Below, piece by piece: positions 53,414 through 61,820 of a stretch of DNA of 64,000 nt; position 1 is the stretch's first letter; the number at the start of each line of letters is the position of its first letter. A model generated the notes under the pieces. It saw nothing but the letters and a program-made list of their open reading frames with translations. It did not search any database and was not told where the DNA came from. Made by a program: the position numbers and the translations under genes. This DNA comes from Maribacter aestuarii (GTDB lineage: Bacteria; Bacteroidota; Bacteroidia; Flavobacteriales; Flavobacteriaceae). The stretch lies in the NCBI RefSeq assembly GCF_027474845.2, contig NZ_CP107031.2, positions 1,316,501 to 1,380,500 on the forward strand, written 5' to 3'.

Positions 53414-56400
53414 TCAGCCTACAATATTCACGATTTTTCCCGGTACCACAATTACTTTCTTCGGGGTCCTTCCTTGTAACTGTTGGTGCGTCTTTTCATG
53501 TGACATCACCATAGATTCTATTTCCTCTTTGCTAAAATCTAAAGGCATTTCTATAGTGAACTTCATTTTTCCATTAAAGGAAATAGGGTACTCCTTAGTA
53601 CTCTCCACCACATATTTTTCCTCAAACTTTGGAAATGGTACCGTAGCGATCGACCCTTTATTGCCTAATTTTTCCCAAAGTTCCTCGGCAATATGCGGAG
53701 CATAAGGCGATACCAAAATAGCGAGTGGTTCCAAGATGGCTCGGCTCGTACATTTTTGGGCCGTTAACTCATTCACACAAATCATAAAAGTAGCCACAGA
53801 AGTATTAAAGCTGAAGTTCTCTATGTCGTCCTCAACCTTTTTTATGGTCTTATGCAAGGTCTTCAAAGAATCTTTAGAAGGTGCTACTTCGGCAACCTCA
53901 AAAGTACTATCCGCCCCGGTATGGTACAAACGCCACATCTTTTTCAAGAACGAATGTACTCCTGTAATCCCCGCGGTGTTCCAAGGTTTGGATTGTTCCA
54001 ATGGCCCTAAAAACATTTCATACAAACGAAGACTGTCCGCCCCATATTCCTGTACAATATCATCTGGGTTGACCACATTGTATTTGGATTTGGACATTTT
54101 TTCGATTTCACGACTTACCTTGAAACTCCCATCTGGCTCTTTTATGAACTCTGCATCGGCATATTCTGGACGCCATTTTTTAAAGGCTTCAATATCCAAT
54201 TCATCTGAAGAATTTATTGAGGAAACATCTGAATGGATTCTATCAATTCTTGAAGATTTATAACTTCCAAATTCAAATGATTTTGGAATTTTGGAACCTA
54301 GTATACTTTCAATTTGTAATTCCCAATTTGTATCAGTTGTTGCCTCTAATTTGTCTATTATACTTTCGGAAACAAATAATTCAGCTGTTTCAAATGCAGA
54401 GCTTTCAGGCACAAATTCGTCAGGATCACCTGAAAACCAATCCAAAGTAAATCTTCCTACAAAAGCACTGGTACCCGTAATCATCCCTTGATTGATTAGC
54501 TTTTTAGCAAATTCATCTTTGGGCACCAAACCCTTATCGAACATAAACTTTTGCCAAAAACGGCTGTACAATAAATGTCCCGTGGCGTGCTCGCTACCTC
54601 CAATATACAAGTCCACATCCTGCCAATAGTTTATGGCCTCTTGGGAGAAGATTTCTTCCTCATTGTGCGGGTCCATATACCGGTTAAAATATTGGGAACT
54701 GCCCGCCCAACCGGGCATGGTGTTCAATTCAAGGGCCCCTCCTAGTCTCCCCGAGGGGGAGGAACTCTTGAACGCCTCTTCAGAAACTACCTTACCTTCA
54801 TCACCATACTGTAGCCAATACCATTCCTTTGCGTTCCCCAGAGGTGGTTCGCCGGTCTCGGTAGGTAAGTATTTATCGACCTCAGGTAATTCTAATGGTA
54901 AGAATTTTTCATTTAACATCTGTGGCATCCCATCGGGATCGTAATACACCGGAAAGGGTTCTCCCCAATACCGTTGTCTGCTAAAAACGGCATCCCGCAG
55001 GCGATAGTTTATTTTGCCTTTGCCCTGCCCCAGTGTTTCTAAGGTTTGAATAGCGATTTTAGATGCTTTCTTATAGGGCAATCCGTTCAGAAAATCAGAG
55101 TTGGCAATGATAGTCTTCTCCTTATTGGCAAAAGCCTCTTCAGAAATATCCACACCCTGAAAAATATTCGGAATCGGGATATCGAAATGCTTTGCAAAAT
55201 CATAGTCACGCTGGTCACCGCAAGGAACGGACATTACCGCACCGGTGCCGTAACCTGCCAAGACATAATCCCCGATCCAAATGGGAATAGGTTCTTTTGT
55301 AAACGGATGTTCGGCGTGAGCTCCCGTAAATGCACCGGTAATGGTCTTAACATCTGCCATGCGATCTCGCTCGGACCGTTTTGCCGTGGCTTCTACATAG
55401 GCATCCACCTCAGCTTTCTGTTCGTCAGTTGTAATTTTTTGTACGAGCTCGTGTTCCGGTGCCAAGGTCATAAAGGAAACTCCAAATATAGTATCAGGCC
55501 GTGTAGTGAAAACCTCAATCTGATGTTTGGGCTCCCCACCTTCATTTGGAAAAACATTAAAAGTTACAGAAGCTCCTTCTGAGCGACCAATCCAATTGGT
55601 TTGGGAATCCTTAAGCGGTTGTGGCCAATCAATTTTTTCCAATCCGTCCAACAAACGTTGGGCATATGCGGTTATACGCATGCTCCACTGTGTCATTTTT
55701 TTACGAATGACCGGGTGTCCCCCACGTTCCGAAACACCGTTTACGATTTCATCGTTGGCCAACACCGTACCTAGAGCCGGACACCAATTAACTTCAGACT
55801 CCGCCAAATACGTCAATCGATATTGCAACAAAATCTCCTGCTTCCTCTTTGCCGAAAACTTGTTCCATTCGTCCGCAGAAAAATAGGTGATCTCATCATC
55901 ACAGACTGCATTTACCGTTCTATTGCCTTCTTTTTCAAAAATTGAAATCAGGCCTTTTATATCCTCTGCTTTGTCGGTATCCTTGTTGTACCATGCATTG
56001 AACAATTGGATGAAAATCCATTGCGTCCATTTATAGTACTTGGGGTCGGAAGTACGCACCTCCCTGCTCCAATCAAAAGAAAAACCAATTTGATCAAGCT
56101 GACGACGATATGTTTTTATGTTCTCTTCTGTAGTAATGGCAGGGTGTTGCCCCGTTTGAATGGCATATTGTTCCGCGGGCAGGCCAAAAGAATCGTATCC
56201 CTGTGGATGAAGTACATTAAACCCTTTATGACGCTTGTAACGCGCATAAATATCACTGGCTATATAACCCAACGGATGACCTACATGAAGACCCGCCCCA
56301 GAGGGATAAGGAAACATATCCAACACATAAAACTTTTCCTTATCCGAATTGTTCTCTGCTTTAAAGGTTTGGTTCTCGGCCCAGTACTTCTGCCACTTTT

Positions 56401-56428
56401 TCTCTATATGGTTGAAATTGTAGTTCAT
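53414..56428 (-). CDS. leuS: leucyl-tRNA synthetase with insertions
   Basis: A 1004-aa class Ia synthetase, longer than the roughly 930 aa usual for flavobacterial LeuRS. HIGH motif HVGHPLGY (about 47-54), editing domain with the Thr-rich FTTRPDTIFGVSFM, KMSKS motif in KMSKSKYNVVNPDD, and a C-terminal anticodon-binding region. Two stretches look inserted. SSSPSGRLGGA near residue 555 is repeat-derived (54734-54766). A Ser/Glu-rich segment of about 60 residues near 660-730 (about 54245-54455) lies between SAFVGRFT and HSDVSSINSSDELD. All catalytic motifs remain, and as the only leuS in view it should be functional. Confidence 0.94.
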   Translation of the reverse strand: MNYNFNHIEKKWQKYWAENQTFKAENNSDKEKFYVLDMFPYPSGAGLHVGHPLGYIASDIYARYKRHKGFNVLHPQGYDSFGLPAEQYAIQTGQHPAITTEENIKTYRRQLDQIGFSFDWSREVRTSDPKYYKWTQWIFIQLFNAWYNKDTDKAEDIKGLISIFEKEGNRTVNAVCDDEITYFSADEWNKFSAKRKQEILLQYRLTYLAESEVNWCPALGTVLANDEIVNGVSERGGHPVIRKKMTQWSMRITAYAQRLLDGLEKIDWPQPLKDSQTNWIGRSEGASVTFNVFPNEGGEPKHQIEVFTTRPDTIFGVSFMTLAPEHELVQKITTDEQKAEVDAYVEATAKRSERDRMADVKTITGAFTGAHAEHPFTKEPIPIWIGDYVLAGYGTGAVMSVPCGDQRDYDFAKHFDIPIPNIFQGVDISEEAFANKEKTIIANSDFLNGLPYKKASKIAIQTLETLGQGKGKINYRLRDAVFSRQRYWGEPFPVYYDPDGMPQMLNEKFLPLELPEVDKYLPTETGEPPLGNAKEWYWLQYGDEGKVVSEEAFKSSSPSGRLGGALELNTMPGWAGSSQYFNRYMDPHNEEEIFSQEAINYWQDVDLYIGGSEHATGHLLYSRFWQKFMFDKGLVPKDEFAKKLINQGMITGTSAFVGRFTLDWFSGDPDEFVPESSAFETAELFVSESIIDKLEATTDTNWELQIESILGSKIPKSFEFGSYKSSRIDRIHSDVSSINSSDELDIEAFKKWRPEYADAEFIKEPDGSFKVSREIEKMSKSKYNVVNPDDIVQEYGADSLRLYEMFLGPLEQSKPWNTAGITGVHSFLKKMWRLYHTGADSTFEVAEVAPSKDSLKTLHKTIKKVEDDIENFSFNTSVATFMICVNELTAQKCTSRAILEPLAILVSPYAPHIAEELWEKLGNKGSIATVPFPKFEEKYVVESTKEYPISFNGKMKFTIEMPLDFSKEEIESMVMSHEKTHQQLQGRTPKKVIVVPGKIVNIVG
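54734..54766 (-). repeat. repeat-derived insertion inside leuS
   Basis: The GC-rich block containing CTCCCCGAGGGGGAG forms a dyad and encodes SSSPSGRLGGA in frame, directly before LELNTMPGWAGSS of the LeuRS core. This peptide is the recognisable product of a dispersed palindromic repeat in Bacteroidota; the base composition differs sharply from the flanks. Confidence 0.6.
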
Positions 56429-56439
56429 ATTAATGTGTT

Positions 56440-56479
56440 AGACCTGTCAGGTTTTTAATGCAGTAAACCTGACAGGTCT
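56440..56479. repeat. perfect inverted repeat between leuS and ftsX
   Basis: AGACCTGTCAGGTTT (56440-56454) and AAACCTGACAGGTCT (56465-56479) are exact reverse complements around a 10-bp spacer. Each arm itself contains the palindrome ACCTG-T/A-CAGGT. It is of the REP type, in the divergent control region of leuS and ftsX. Confidence 0.8.
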
Positions 56480-56546
56480 GTCCCGTTAGCCACAAAAATA
56501 AGTTTATTCAATTTACTTTCCTATTTTTACATTTCTATTCACCCTC

Positions 56547-57425
56547 ATGAGCACTTCTTTTGAAAATTATCAAAGGCGAAAACTAATATCCTCCTACTTT
56601 TCAGTAGTACTAAGTATCGCATTAGTACTATTTCTACTGGGTATTTTGGGACTTTTGGTCCTCAACACCAAAAAAATGGCCGACCGCTCCAAGGAGCAGA
56701 TAACCATATCCATATTCCTAAAGGAAGACGCCAAAGAATTGGAGGTGGAACAATTACAAAAAACCCTGGCCATGTCCGATTATACGAAATCGGCTACGTA
56801 TGTATCTAAAGAGGAGGCGGCAGAGCAGCACAGCCAAGAAATAGGAGAGGATTTTGTGGATTACCTAGGGTATAACCCGTTAAAAAACTCCATCGATGTT
56901 AAACTGAATGCTGATTTCGTGACCGCTGAAAAAGTTACGGAAATTGCTGCAGAGCTTTCCGAAAAAAGCTATGTGGACGAAGTGAGTTATGACAAGGTGC
57001 TGGTAAGCATGGTGGCTAAAAGCGTGGAGAAAATAGGATTTTGGATACTGGTAGCCAGTGCCATATTTACATTTATAGCCGTTTTATTGATTAATAGTTC
57101 CATTCGCTTATCCATCTATTCCAAACGCTTTATTATCAAGACCATGCAAATGGTTGGTGCGACGAAGACCTTTATACGCAGACCTTTTATTTGGCAGAAT
57201 ATAAAATTGGGTATGATTGGAGCGCTATTGGCCCTTGTGGCCATAGGTGGCGTTATTTATTATGTGAATACTAGTTTTCAGGATTTAGGCCTGTTGGAAG
57301 ACCCCACAATACTAATCATACTTTTGATAGGCGTATTTGTCTTGGGTATTTTAATTTCACTGGTAAGCACCTATTTTGCCACCCAACGTTTTCTAAACCT
57401 TAGGACAGACGAATTATATTATTAA
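56547..57425 (+). CDS. ftsX: cell division protein FtsX
   Basis: A 292-aa permease-like protein of the FtsEX complex, which controls septal peptidoglycan hydrolases. TM1 is about 20-43 (SVVLSIALVLFLLGILGLLVL); the extracytoplasmic domain is about 50-165; then three membrane segments (about 170-192, 220-243, 262-285). The loop SKRFIIKTMQMVGATKTFIRRPF contacts FtsE. FtsE is not in this window, as is common in flavobacteria. Unlike the array permeases it is short and lacks the KSLRTE tail. It opens the run with DUF3098, uppP and truB. Confidence 0.93.
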   Translation: MSTSFENYQRRKLISSYFSVVLSIALVLFLLGILGLLVLNTKKMADRSKEQITISIFLKEDAKELEVEQLQKTLAMSDYTKSATYVSKEEAAEQHSQEIGEDFVDYLGYNPLKNSIDVKLNADFVTAEKVTEIAAELSEKSYVDEVSYDKVLVSMVAKSVEKIGFWILVASAIFTFIAVLLINSSIRLSIYSKRFIIKTMQMVGATKTFIRRPFIWQNIKLGMIGALLALVAIGGVIYYVNTSFQDLGLLEDPTILIILLIGVFVLGILISLVSTYFATQRFLNLRTDELYY

Positions 57426-57434
57426 ATTTGCGCC

Positions 57435-57698
57435 ATGAGTAAAAAAAATAGAGCTGACCAGACCCCTAAACAAGATTTTATTTTTCAGAAGAAAAATTAC
57501 CTTTTTATGTTCATCGGTATAGCTTTTATTGCCCTAGGTTTTATACTTATGAGTGGTGGCGGAAGTGATGACCCCAATGTATTTAATCCCGAAATCTATA
57601 ATTTTAGAAGAATAAGGTTAGCGCCAACTTTGGTGCTTATTGGCCTAGGTATCGAAATTTATGCGATTTTGTTGAATCCCTACAAAAAAAAGAACTAG
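57435..57698 (+). CDS. DUF3098 small membrane protein
   Basis: An 87-aa protein with two membrane helices (about 25-42 and 66-82) and the DUF3098 pattern: DFIFQKKNYLFMFIGIAFIA, LMSGGGSDDPNVFNPEIYNF, RRIRLAPTLVLIGLGIEIYAIL. It stands between ftsX and uppP, its usual place in Bacteroidota, starting 9 bp after ftsX and ending directly at the uppP start. Function unknown; likely part of envelope biogenesis. Confidence 0.92.
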   Translation: MSKKNRADQTPKQDFIFQKKNYLFMFIGIAFIALGFILMSGGGSDDPNVFNPEIYNFRRIRLAPTLVLIGLGIEIYAILLNPYKKKN

Positions 57699-58496
57699 TT
57701 GGACATTCTTGACGCCATTATTCTCGGTATCGTACAAGGATTGACCGAGTTTCTTCCTGTATCCTCTAGTGGCCATTTGGAATTGGGAAAAGCCATCCTA
57801 GGAGACACTTCGGTTCCAGAGGAAAGTCTGTTATTCACCGTTGTTCTCCATTTTGCCACGGCACTTAGCACGATTGTAGTATTCCGAAAAGACGTATGGG
57901 AAATTTTGAGGGGATTGTTCCAATTTGAATGGAACGAAGAAAGTCAGTTTTCCATAAAAATTATAATTTCTATGCTGCCTGCCGTTTTTGTAGGCTTATT
58001 TTTTGAAGAACAATTAGAGTCCTTTTTTGGCGGAAATGTTCGTTTCGTAGGTTTTATGCTTTTGATAACGGCAGTACTCCTTTATTTCGCGGATAGAGCA
58101 AAGGACACGGATAAGAAGGTAAGTTTTAAAAATGCTTTTATCGTCGGGGTTTCACAAGCAATTGCAATGCTACCTGGTATTTCTAGAAGCGGGGCTACTA
58201 TTTCCACTTCGGTATTATTGGGAGTTGACAAATCCAAGGCGGCACGTTTCTCGTTTTTAATGGTAGTACCACTAATCATTGGAAAAATAGCTAAGGACCT
58301 TATTGGTGGAGAACTAAACTTTAATGGAGAAAACAATATTGCAATGGGCGCAGGATTTCTGGCTGCCTTTATTGCCGGACTGGCCGCCTGTACTTGGATG
58401 ATTCAAATTGTGCGAAAGAGCAAGCTTTCCTATTTTGCCGTATACTGTTTAATCGTAGGGTTGATAGCTATTTTTTATGGTTATCTTGTTCCCTAA
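57699..58496 (+). CDS. uppP: undecaprenyl-diphosphatase
   Basis: A 265-aa membrane enzyme recycling undecaprenyl pyrophosphate for wall synthesis. It starts with a TTG immediately after the DUF3098 stop, giving MDILDAIILGIVQGLTEF, the normal family start; no ATG fits. The two active-site blocks are FLPVSSSGHLELG near 20-32 and LPGISRSGATIS near 153-164. About eight membrane segments. The lack of its own Shine-Dalgarno sequence suggests translation coupled to DUF3098. Confidence 0.95.
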   Translation: MDILDAIILGIVQGLTEFLPVSSSGHLELGKAILGDTSVPEESLLFTVVLHFATALSTIVVFRKDVWEILRGLFQFEWNEESQFSIKIIISMLPAVFVGLFFEEQLESFFGGNVRFVGFMLLITAVLLYFADRAKDTDKKVSFKNAFIVGVSQAIAMLPGISRSGATISTSVLLGVDKSKAARFSFLMVVPLIIGKIAKDLIGGELNFNGENNIAMGAGFLAAFIAGLAACTWMIQIVRKSKLSYFAVYCLIVGLIAIFYGYLVP

Positions 58497-58507
58497 ATCC
58501 TAAAGTA

Positions 58508-58645
58508 ATGAGTTTAATAATTGGTGTATGGCCGATATTAATCGCTCTTCTAGCTACCCTTGTCATTCCAGTACTAGTTTACGCTCTAGGATTTTTTGTA
58601 AGGAAAAATGTAGAGATTATAAAAGCACTTAACTTAAAAAAATGA
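58508..58645 (+). CDS. 45-aa small membrane protein between uppP and truB
   Basis: From the ATG at 58508, 11 bp after uppP, a 45-aa frame has one strong membrane segment (WPILIALLATLVIPVLVYALGFFV, split here by position 8-31) and a basic/hydrophobic tail KNVEIIKALNLKK. Position in the run, spacing and composition support a real gene. Function unknown; it may be linked to uppP or envelope processes. Confidence 0.65.
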   Translation: MSLIIGVWPILIALLATLVIPVLVYALGFFVRKNVEIIKALNLKK

Positions 58646-58660
58646 ACCAATAATCAAGGT

Positions 58661-59362
58661 TTGAAAACTAAAGAAGATTTTTTAGAAGGTCAAATACTAT
58701 TGATAGACAAACCTCTTGGTTGGTCCTCTTTCCAGGCGGTGAATAAGCTGAAATGGGCTATTCGTAAAAAATTCAATCTTAAAAAAATTAAAATTGGTCA
58801 TGCCGGCACATTAGACCCTCTTGCTACGGGCCTATTGCTTATTTGTACAGGAAAGTTCACCAAAAAAATTCCGGATTTCCAAGGTCAAGCTAAAGAATAC
58901 ACCGGAACGATAACACTAGGCGCCACAACACCCTCCTATGATCTAGAGACCGATGTTGACCGGATATTTAAATTTGATCATATTACGCAAGCCTTAATTG
59001 AAAAAATTCTACTAAATTTCATTGGAGAAATAGAACAAGCCCCTCCTATATTTTCAGCCTTAAAGAAGGACGGCAAACGCTTGTACGAATATGCAAGGGA
59101 AGGAAAAGCAGTAGCCATAAATAAACGAAAAGTACATATTAGCGAATTTGAGATTACACGTACGGAACTTCCTGAGCTCGACTTTAGAATTGTATGTAGT
59201 AAGGGTACCTATATTCGCTCCATAGCCCACGACTTTGGAATTGCTTTGGGGTCAGGAGGGCATTTATCGGCTCTTAAAAGAACCAAAATAGGCGATTTTA
59301 ACGTAGATATAGCCCAGGACCCTTCGGAGTTTTCGGAAATGTTACTTAATGAGTCTGGTTAA
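58661..59362 (+). CDS. truB: tRNA pseudouridine-55 synthase
   Basis: A 233-aa enzyme making pseudouridine 55 in the T-loop of tRNAs. The start is a TTG preceded by CAAGG, giving MKTKEDFLEGQILLIDKPLGW, the normal family start. The catalytic Asp is in GHAGTLDPLATGLL; further blocks are YTGTITLGATTPSYD and CSKGTYIRSIAHDFG. It is short for the family because it lacks a PUA-like C-terminal domain. It follows the 45-aa gene by 15 bp. Confidence 0.94.
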   Translation: MKTKEDFLEGQILLIDKPLGWSSFQAVNKLKWAIRKKFNLKKIKIGHAGTLDPLATGLLLICTGKFTKKIPDFQGQAKEYTGTITLGATTPSYDLETDVDRIFKFDHITQALIEKILLNFIGEIEQAPPIFSALKKDGKRLYEYAREGKAVAINKRKVHISEFEITRTELPELDFRIVCSKGTYIRSIAHDFGIALGSGGHLSALKRTKIGDFNVDIAQDPSEFSEMLLNESG

Positions 59363-59435
59363 ATGTCGTAAACTAAAATGATTTTCCTTTTATCGATTCT
59401 AAATACTTTTTTCTTAAAAAACAGGTTATAAGACC

Positions 59436-60164
59436 ATGAACCTCAATAGACAACAATTATCCTTAATCATTACCATTTTTTCAATGGGTATTGTCGTGTT
59501 GGTGCTCTATAATATCCATTTAGGCGGACAAGAGGAACAAGATGACTATGTTGTAGAAATGGTCATGGAAGAGGATTTGATAGAGGAACTTACCCCTGAG
59601 GAGGAAAAAATATTAGAAGAACTCTCCAAGGCCGATCCCATTCAGAGTCATATGGCCTATAATGAAACGGCCAAACCTAATTACGGCAATCCGGAGCCTC
59701 TAAAGACCTTAGAAGAAATTCTTGAGGAAAAGGCGGAAATGAGCGATGGAGACCCTTCGGAGGATTTAATCTCAGATTCCGAATATGCCGCTAAAATAAA
59801 GGAGCTTGCCAAAAAAAGGGAAGAACAAAAACAACTCTTGGGCGAAAAGGAAGCGGAAAAACAAGAATTTACCAATAATCTCGCAAAACGAAAGACGTCC
59901 ATATCGTATTCTCTGGTAAATAGAAATAGTTACCGATTGCCCCCTCCTATCTATACCTGTATTGAAGGTGGTAAAGTGGTTATTAACATAGAAGTTGATG
60001 CCCTGGGCAATGTAATCGATGCAGATTTCAATGAGAGAAGTTCCGGTACCTCTAATGGCTGTTTGGTGGATAATGCAATTGCTTATGCGTTAAAAGCAAA
60101 ATTTAGTGCGGGGGATAAATCTTCACAGAAAGGAACGATAACCTATTTATTTCAACGGAAGTAA
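59436..60164 (+). CDS. TonB-like energy transducer / C-terminal TonB-fold protein
   Basis: A 242-aa protein: N-terminal membrane segment (LSLIITIFSMGIVVLVLYNI, about 8-27), an acidic/charged coiled-coil region rich in Glu and Lys (about 35-155) in place of the usual Pro-rich linker, and a C-terminal domain (about 165-242) with TonB-fold features: GGKVVINIEVDALGNVIDADF, AIAYALKAKF and KGTITYLFQ. The position of a membrane anchor plus C-terminal domain suggests a TonB/TolA-like protein spanning the periplasm. It overlaps the convergent thioredoxin-like gene by 18 bp. Confidence 0.75.
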   Translation: MNLNRQQLSLIITIFSMGIVVLVLYNIHLGGQEEQDDYVVEMVMEEDLIEELTPEEEKILEELSKADPIQSHMAYNETAKPNYGNPEPLKTLEEILEEKAEMSDGDPSEDLISDSEYAAKIKELAKKREEQKQLLGEKEAEKQEFTNNLAKRKTSISYSLVNRNSYRLPPPIYTCIEGGKVVINIEVDALGNVIDADFNERSSGTSNGCLVDNAIAYALKAKFSAGDKSSQKGTITYLFQRK

Positions 60165-60782
60165 TTCCATTAGGTCGTTCAATATACTCTGCCCCTTATC
60201 CTTATTATACCAAACTTGTATGTCTTGCTTGAACTCATCAGTAAAAGAGCCATGCTCGGCTTTATAGTCCTCGGCCAATACTGTGGCGTTTTTTGACCTA
60301 GGTCCCCAATCCGCAATTACGTTGCCCGTTGTATTTTCAATAGCGATAAGCTTAGGAATGGACATTTTTCCGTTAGTCAAAAATTTATTCATCAACTCAA
60401 TATTTTCATCTCTTAATAGTATTTTCAACGTGATATTGGGAGATGAATTGGCAATTTTATTCATTACAGGCAAGGCTGGTGATGCATCACCGCACCAACT
60501 TTCGGTTAGAACCAACCAAGTTATAGAAATGTCGATATCCCTAATTTTTTGAGCAGCCTCTTCATGGATGATAAAGGTCTTATCCCACCTTTTCATACGT
60601 TTATCATTGAGTCGGGTATAATTTATTAAGGCTTCGGTCTCTGATGGACCGGATGTCTTTCCACTATATGCCATTGATGAAACTAGACTCCTATATTCCG
60701 AATAGGTCATTCCTTTGGATAAACTTTCCCTTATCAATTCTTCAGTTGTATTATGCATCTTATTTGAAATGGCTCTTTGCAT
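60147..60782 (-). CDS. thioredoxin-like protein with CGDA active site
   Basis: A 211-aa thioredoxin-fold protein with no signal peptide. The active-site loop reads LTESWCGDASPALPVMNKIA (Trp-Cys-Gly-Asp-Ala-Ser), so the second Cys of CxxC is missing and it cannot cycle as a normal dithiol. The later cis-Pro is in MSIPKLIAIE. The N-terminal 75 residues are a helical extension (ELIRESLSKGMTYSEYRSLV). An ATG at 60758 is an alternative start that would shorten it by eight residues. The overlap of 18 bp with the TonB-like gene is tail to tail. Confidence 0.85.
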   Translation of the reverse strand: MQRAISNKMHNTTEELIRESLSKGMTYSEYRSLVSSMAYSGKTSGPSETEALINYTRLNDKRMKRWDKTFIIHEEAAQKIRDIDISITWLVLTESWCGDASPALPVMNKIANSSPNITLKILLRDENIELMNKFLTNGKMSIPKLIAIENTTGNVIADWGPRSKNATVLAEDYKAEHGSFTDEFKQDIQVWYNKDKGQSILNDLMELLPLK

Positions 60783-60826
60783 TTTCTTATCATTAGAAAA
60801 CGTTAGTAGTTCATCAAACCAAAAAC

Positions 60827-61756
60827 TTACAGGGCCCTTTTCTTTATCATTCCCCCGCGGGTATCGTTTATTTTGCTCATAACGACAAAAGCTTTTGGGT
60901 CAATCTTCGTAATTTCAATGTTCAGCTTTCTAATTTCCAATCGTGTAATAACCGTAAAAAGGACGTCATATTCATTATGTATACCGTCTTTTCCAAAGCC
61001 CCCTTTTGCATCATAAATCGTCACCCCACGACCCAGTTTATTGATTATCATTAAACGAATATCTTCACTGGCTTTGGAAATTATAGTAACTCCCGTGTAC
61101 TCTTCGATTCCATCTACAATAAAATCCAGCGTTTTAGAAGCAGCGAGATAAGTTAACATACTATAGAGCGCAGTTTCAATAGACAACAGATAGGCCGCAG
61201 TCAGGAAAATAAGAATATTAATCAGAATTATAACATCGCCAATGGTTGCTCCCAATTTTCGACTCAAAAAAATTGCAAGTACCTCCGTGCCATCAAGAAC
61301 ACCACCTCCCCTTATGGATAAACCAATTCCCGCACCTAAGAAAAATCCCCCAAAAACAGCAACCAAAAGTTTGTCTTGGGTTATTTCGGGAAAATCCACC
61401 AATCCCAAAACCAGGGCCAGGCCTAGAATGGCCAATGTAGCTTTGATGGTAAACTGCTTCCCAATTACCTTATAACCAAGTATAAGAAATGGTAAATTTA
61501 TGAGAATAATAATCGTGGATAGTGGTAATGGACTTATGGTGGTAATAAGCAACGAGATTCCGGTTGCACCGCCATCAATAAAACTATTGGGCAATAGAAA
61601 ACTCTCCAGCCCAAATGCTGCCGCAAAAATACCAGACACGATAAAAAAGGTATCCTTTAGATAGGATTTTGCAGTAACCCTTAATTTTCTGGATTTTTTT
61701 AGATATGCACCCAAATGCCCCATCACATAAAACCCGCTATTTTTATGTCCTCCCAT
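60827..61756 (-). CDS. YitT-family membrane protein (DUF161/DUF2179)
   Basis: A 309-aa protein with five to six membrane segments in the first 210 residues (LKDTFFIVSGIFAAAFGLESF, ATGISLLITTISPLPLSTIII, LLVAVFGGFFLGAGIGLSIRGGGVLDGTEVLAIFLS and others) and a C-terminal cytoplasmic DUF2179 domain with YTGVTIISKASEDIR, LGRGVTIYDAKGGFGKDG, and KAFVVMSKINDTRGGMIKKR. Function of the family is unclear; transport or regulation by nucleotides has been suggested only from the fold. It stands alone between the thioredoxin-like gene and the second TolC gene. Confidence 0.9.
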   Translation of the reverse strand: MGGHKNSGFYVMGHLGAYLKKSRKLRVTAKSYLKDTFFIVSGIFAAAFGLESFLLPNSFIDGGATGISLLITTISPLPLSTIIILINLPFLILGYKVIGKQFTIKATLAILGLALVLGLVDFPEITQDKLLVAVFGGFFLGAGIGLSIRGGGVLDGTEVLAIFLSRKLGATIGDVIILINILIFLTAAYLLSIETALYSMLTYLAASKTLDFIVDGIEEYTGVTIISKASEDIRLMIINKLGRGVTIYDAKGGFGKDGIHNEYDVLFTVITRLEIRKLNIEITKIDPKAFVVMSKINDTRGGMIKKRAL

Positions 61757-61820
61757 TCCAATTTATTTTAAACTATGAAGATATTCCTATAAGCTGCATT
61801 GTTTTCTCATATCAAGAAAA

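Noticed and set aside
55046-55582. 178-aa plus-strand ORF
   Set aside because: Antisense shadow of leuS with no domain or start signal.
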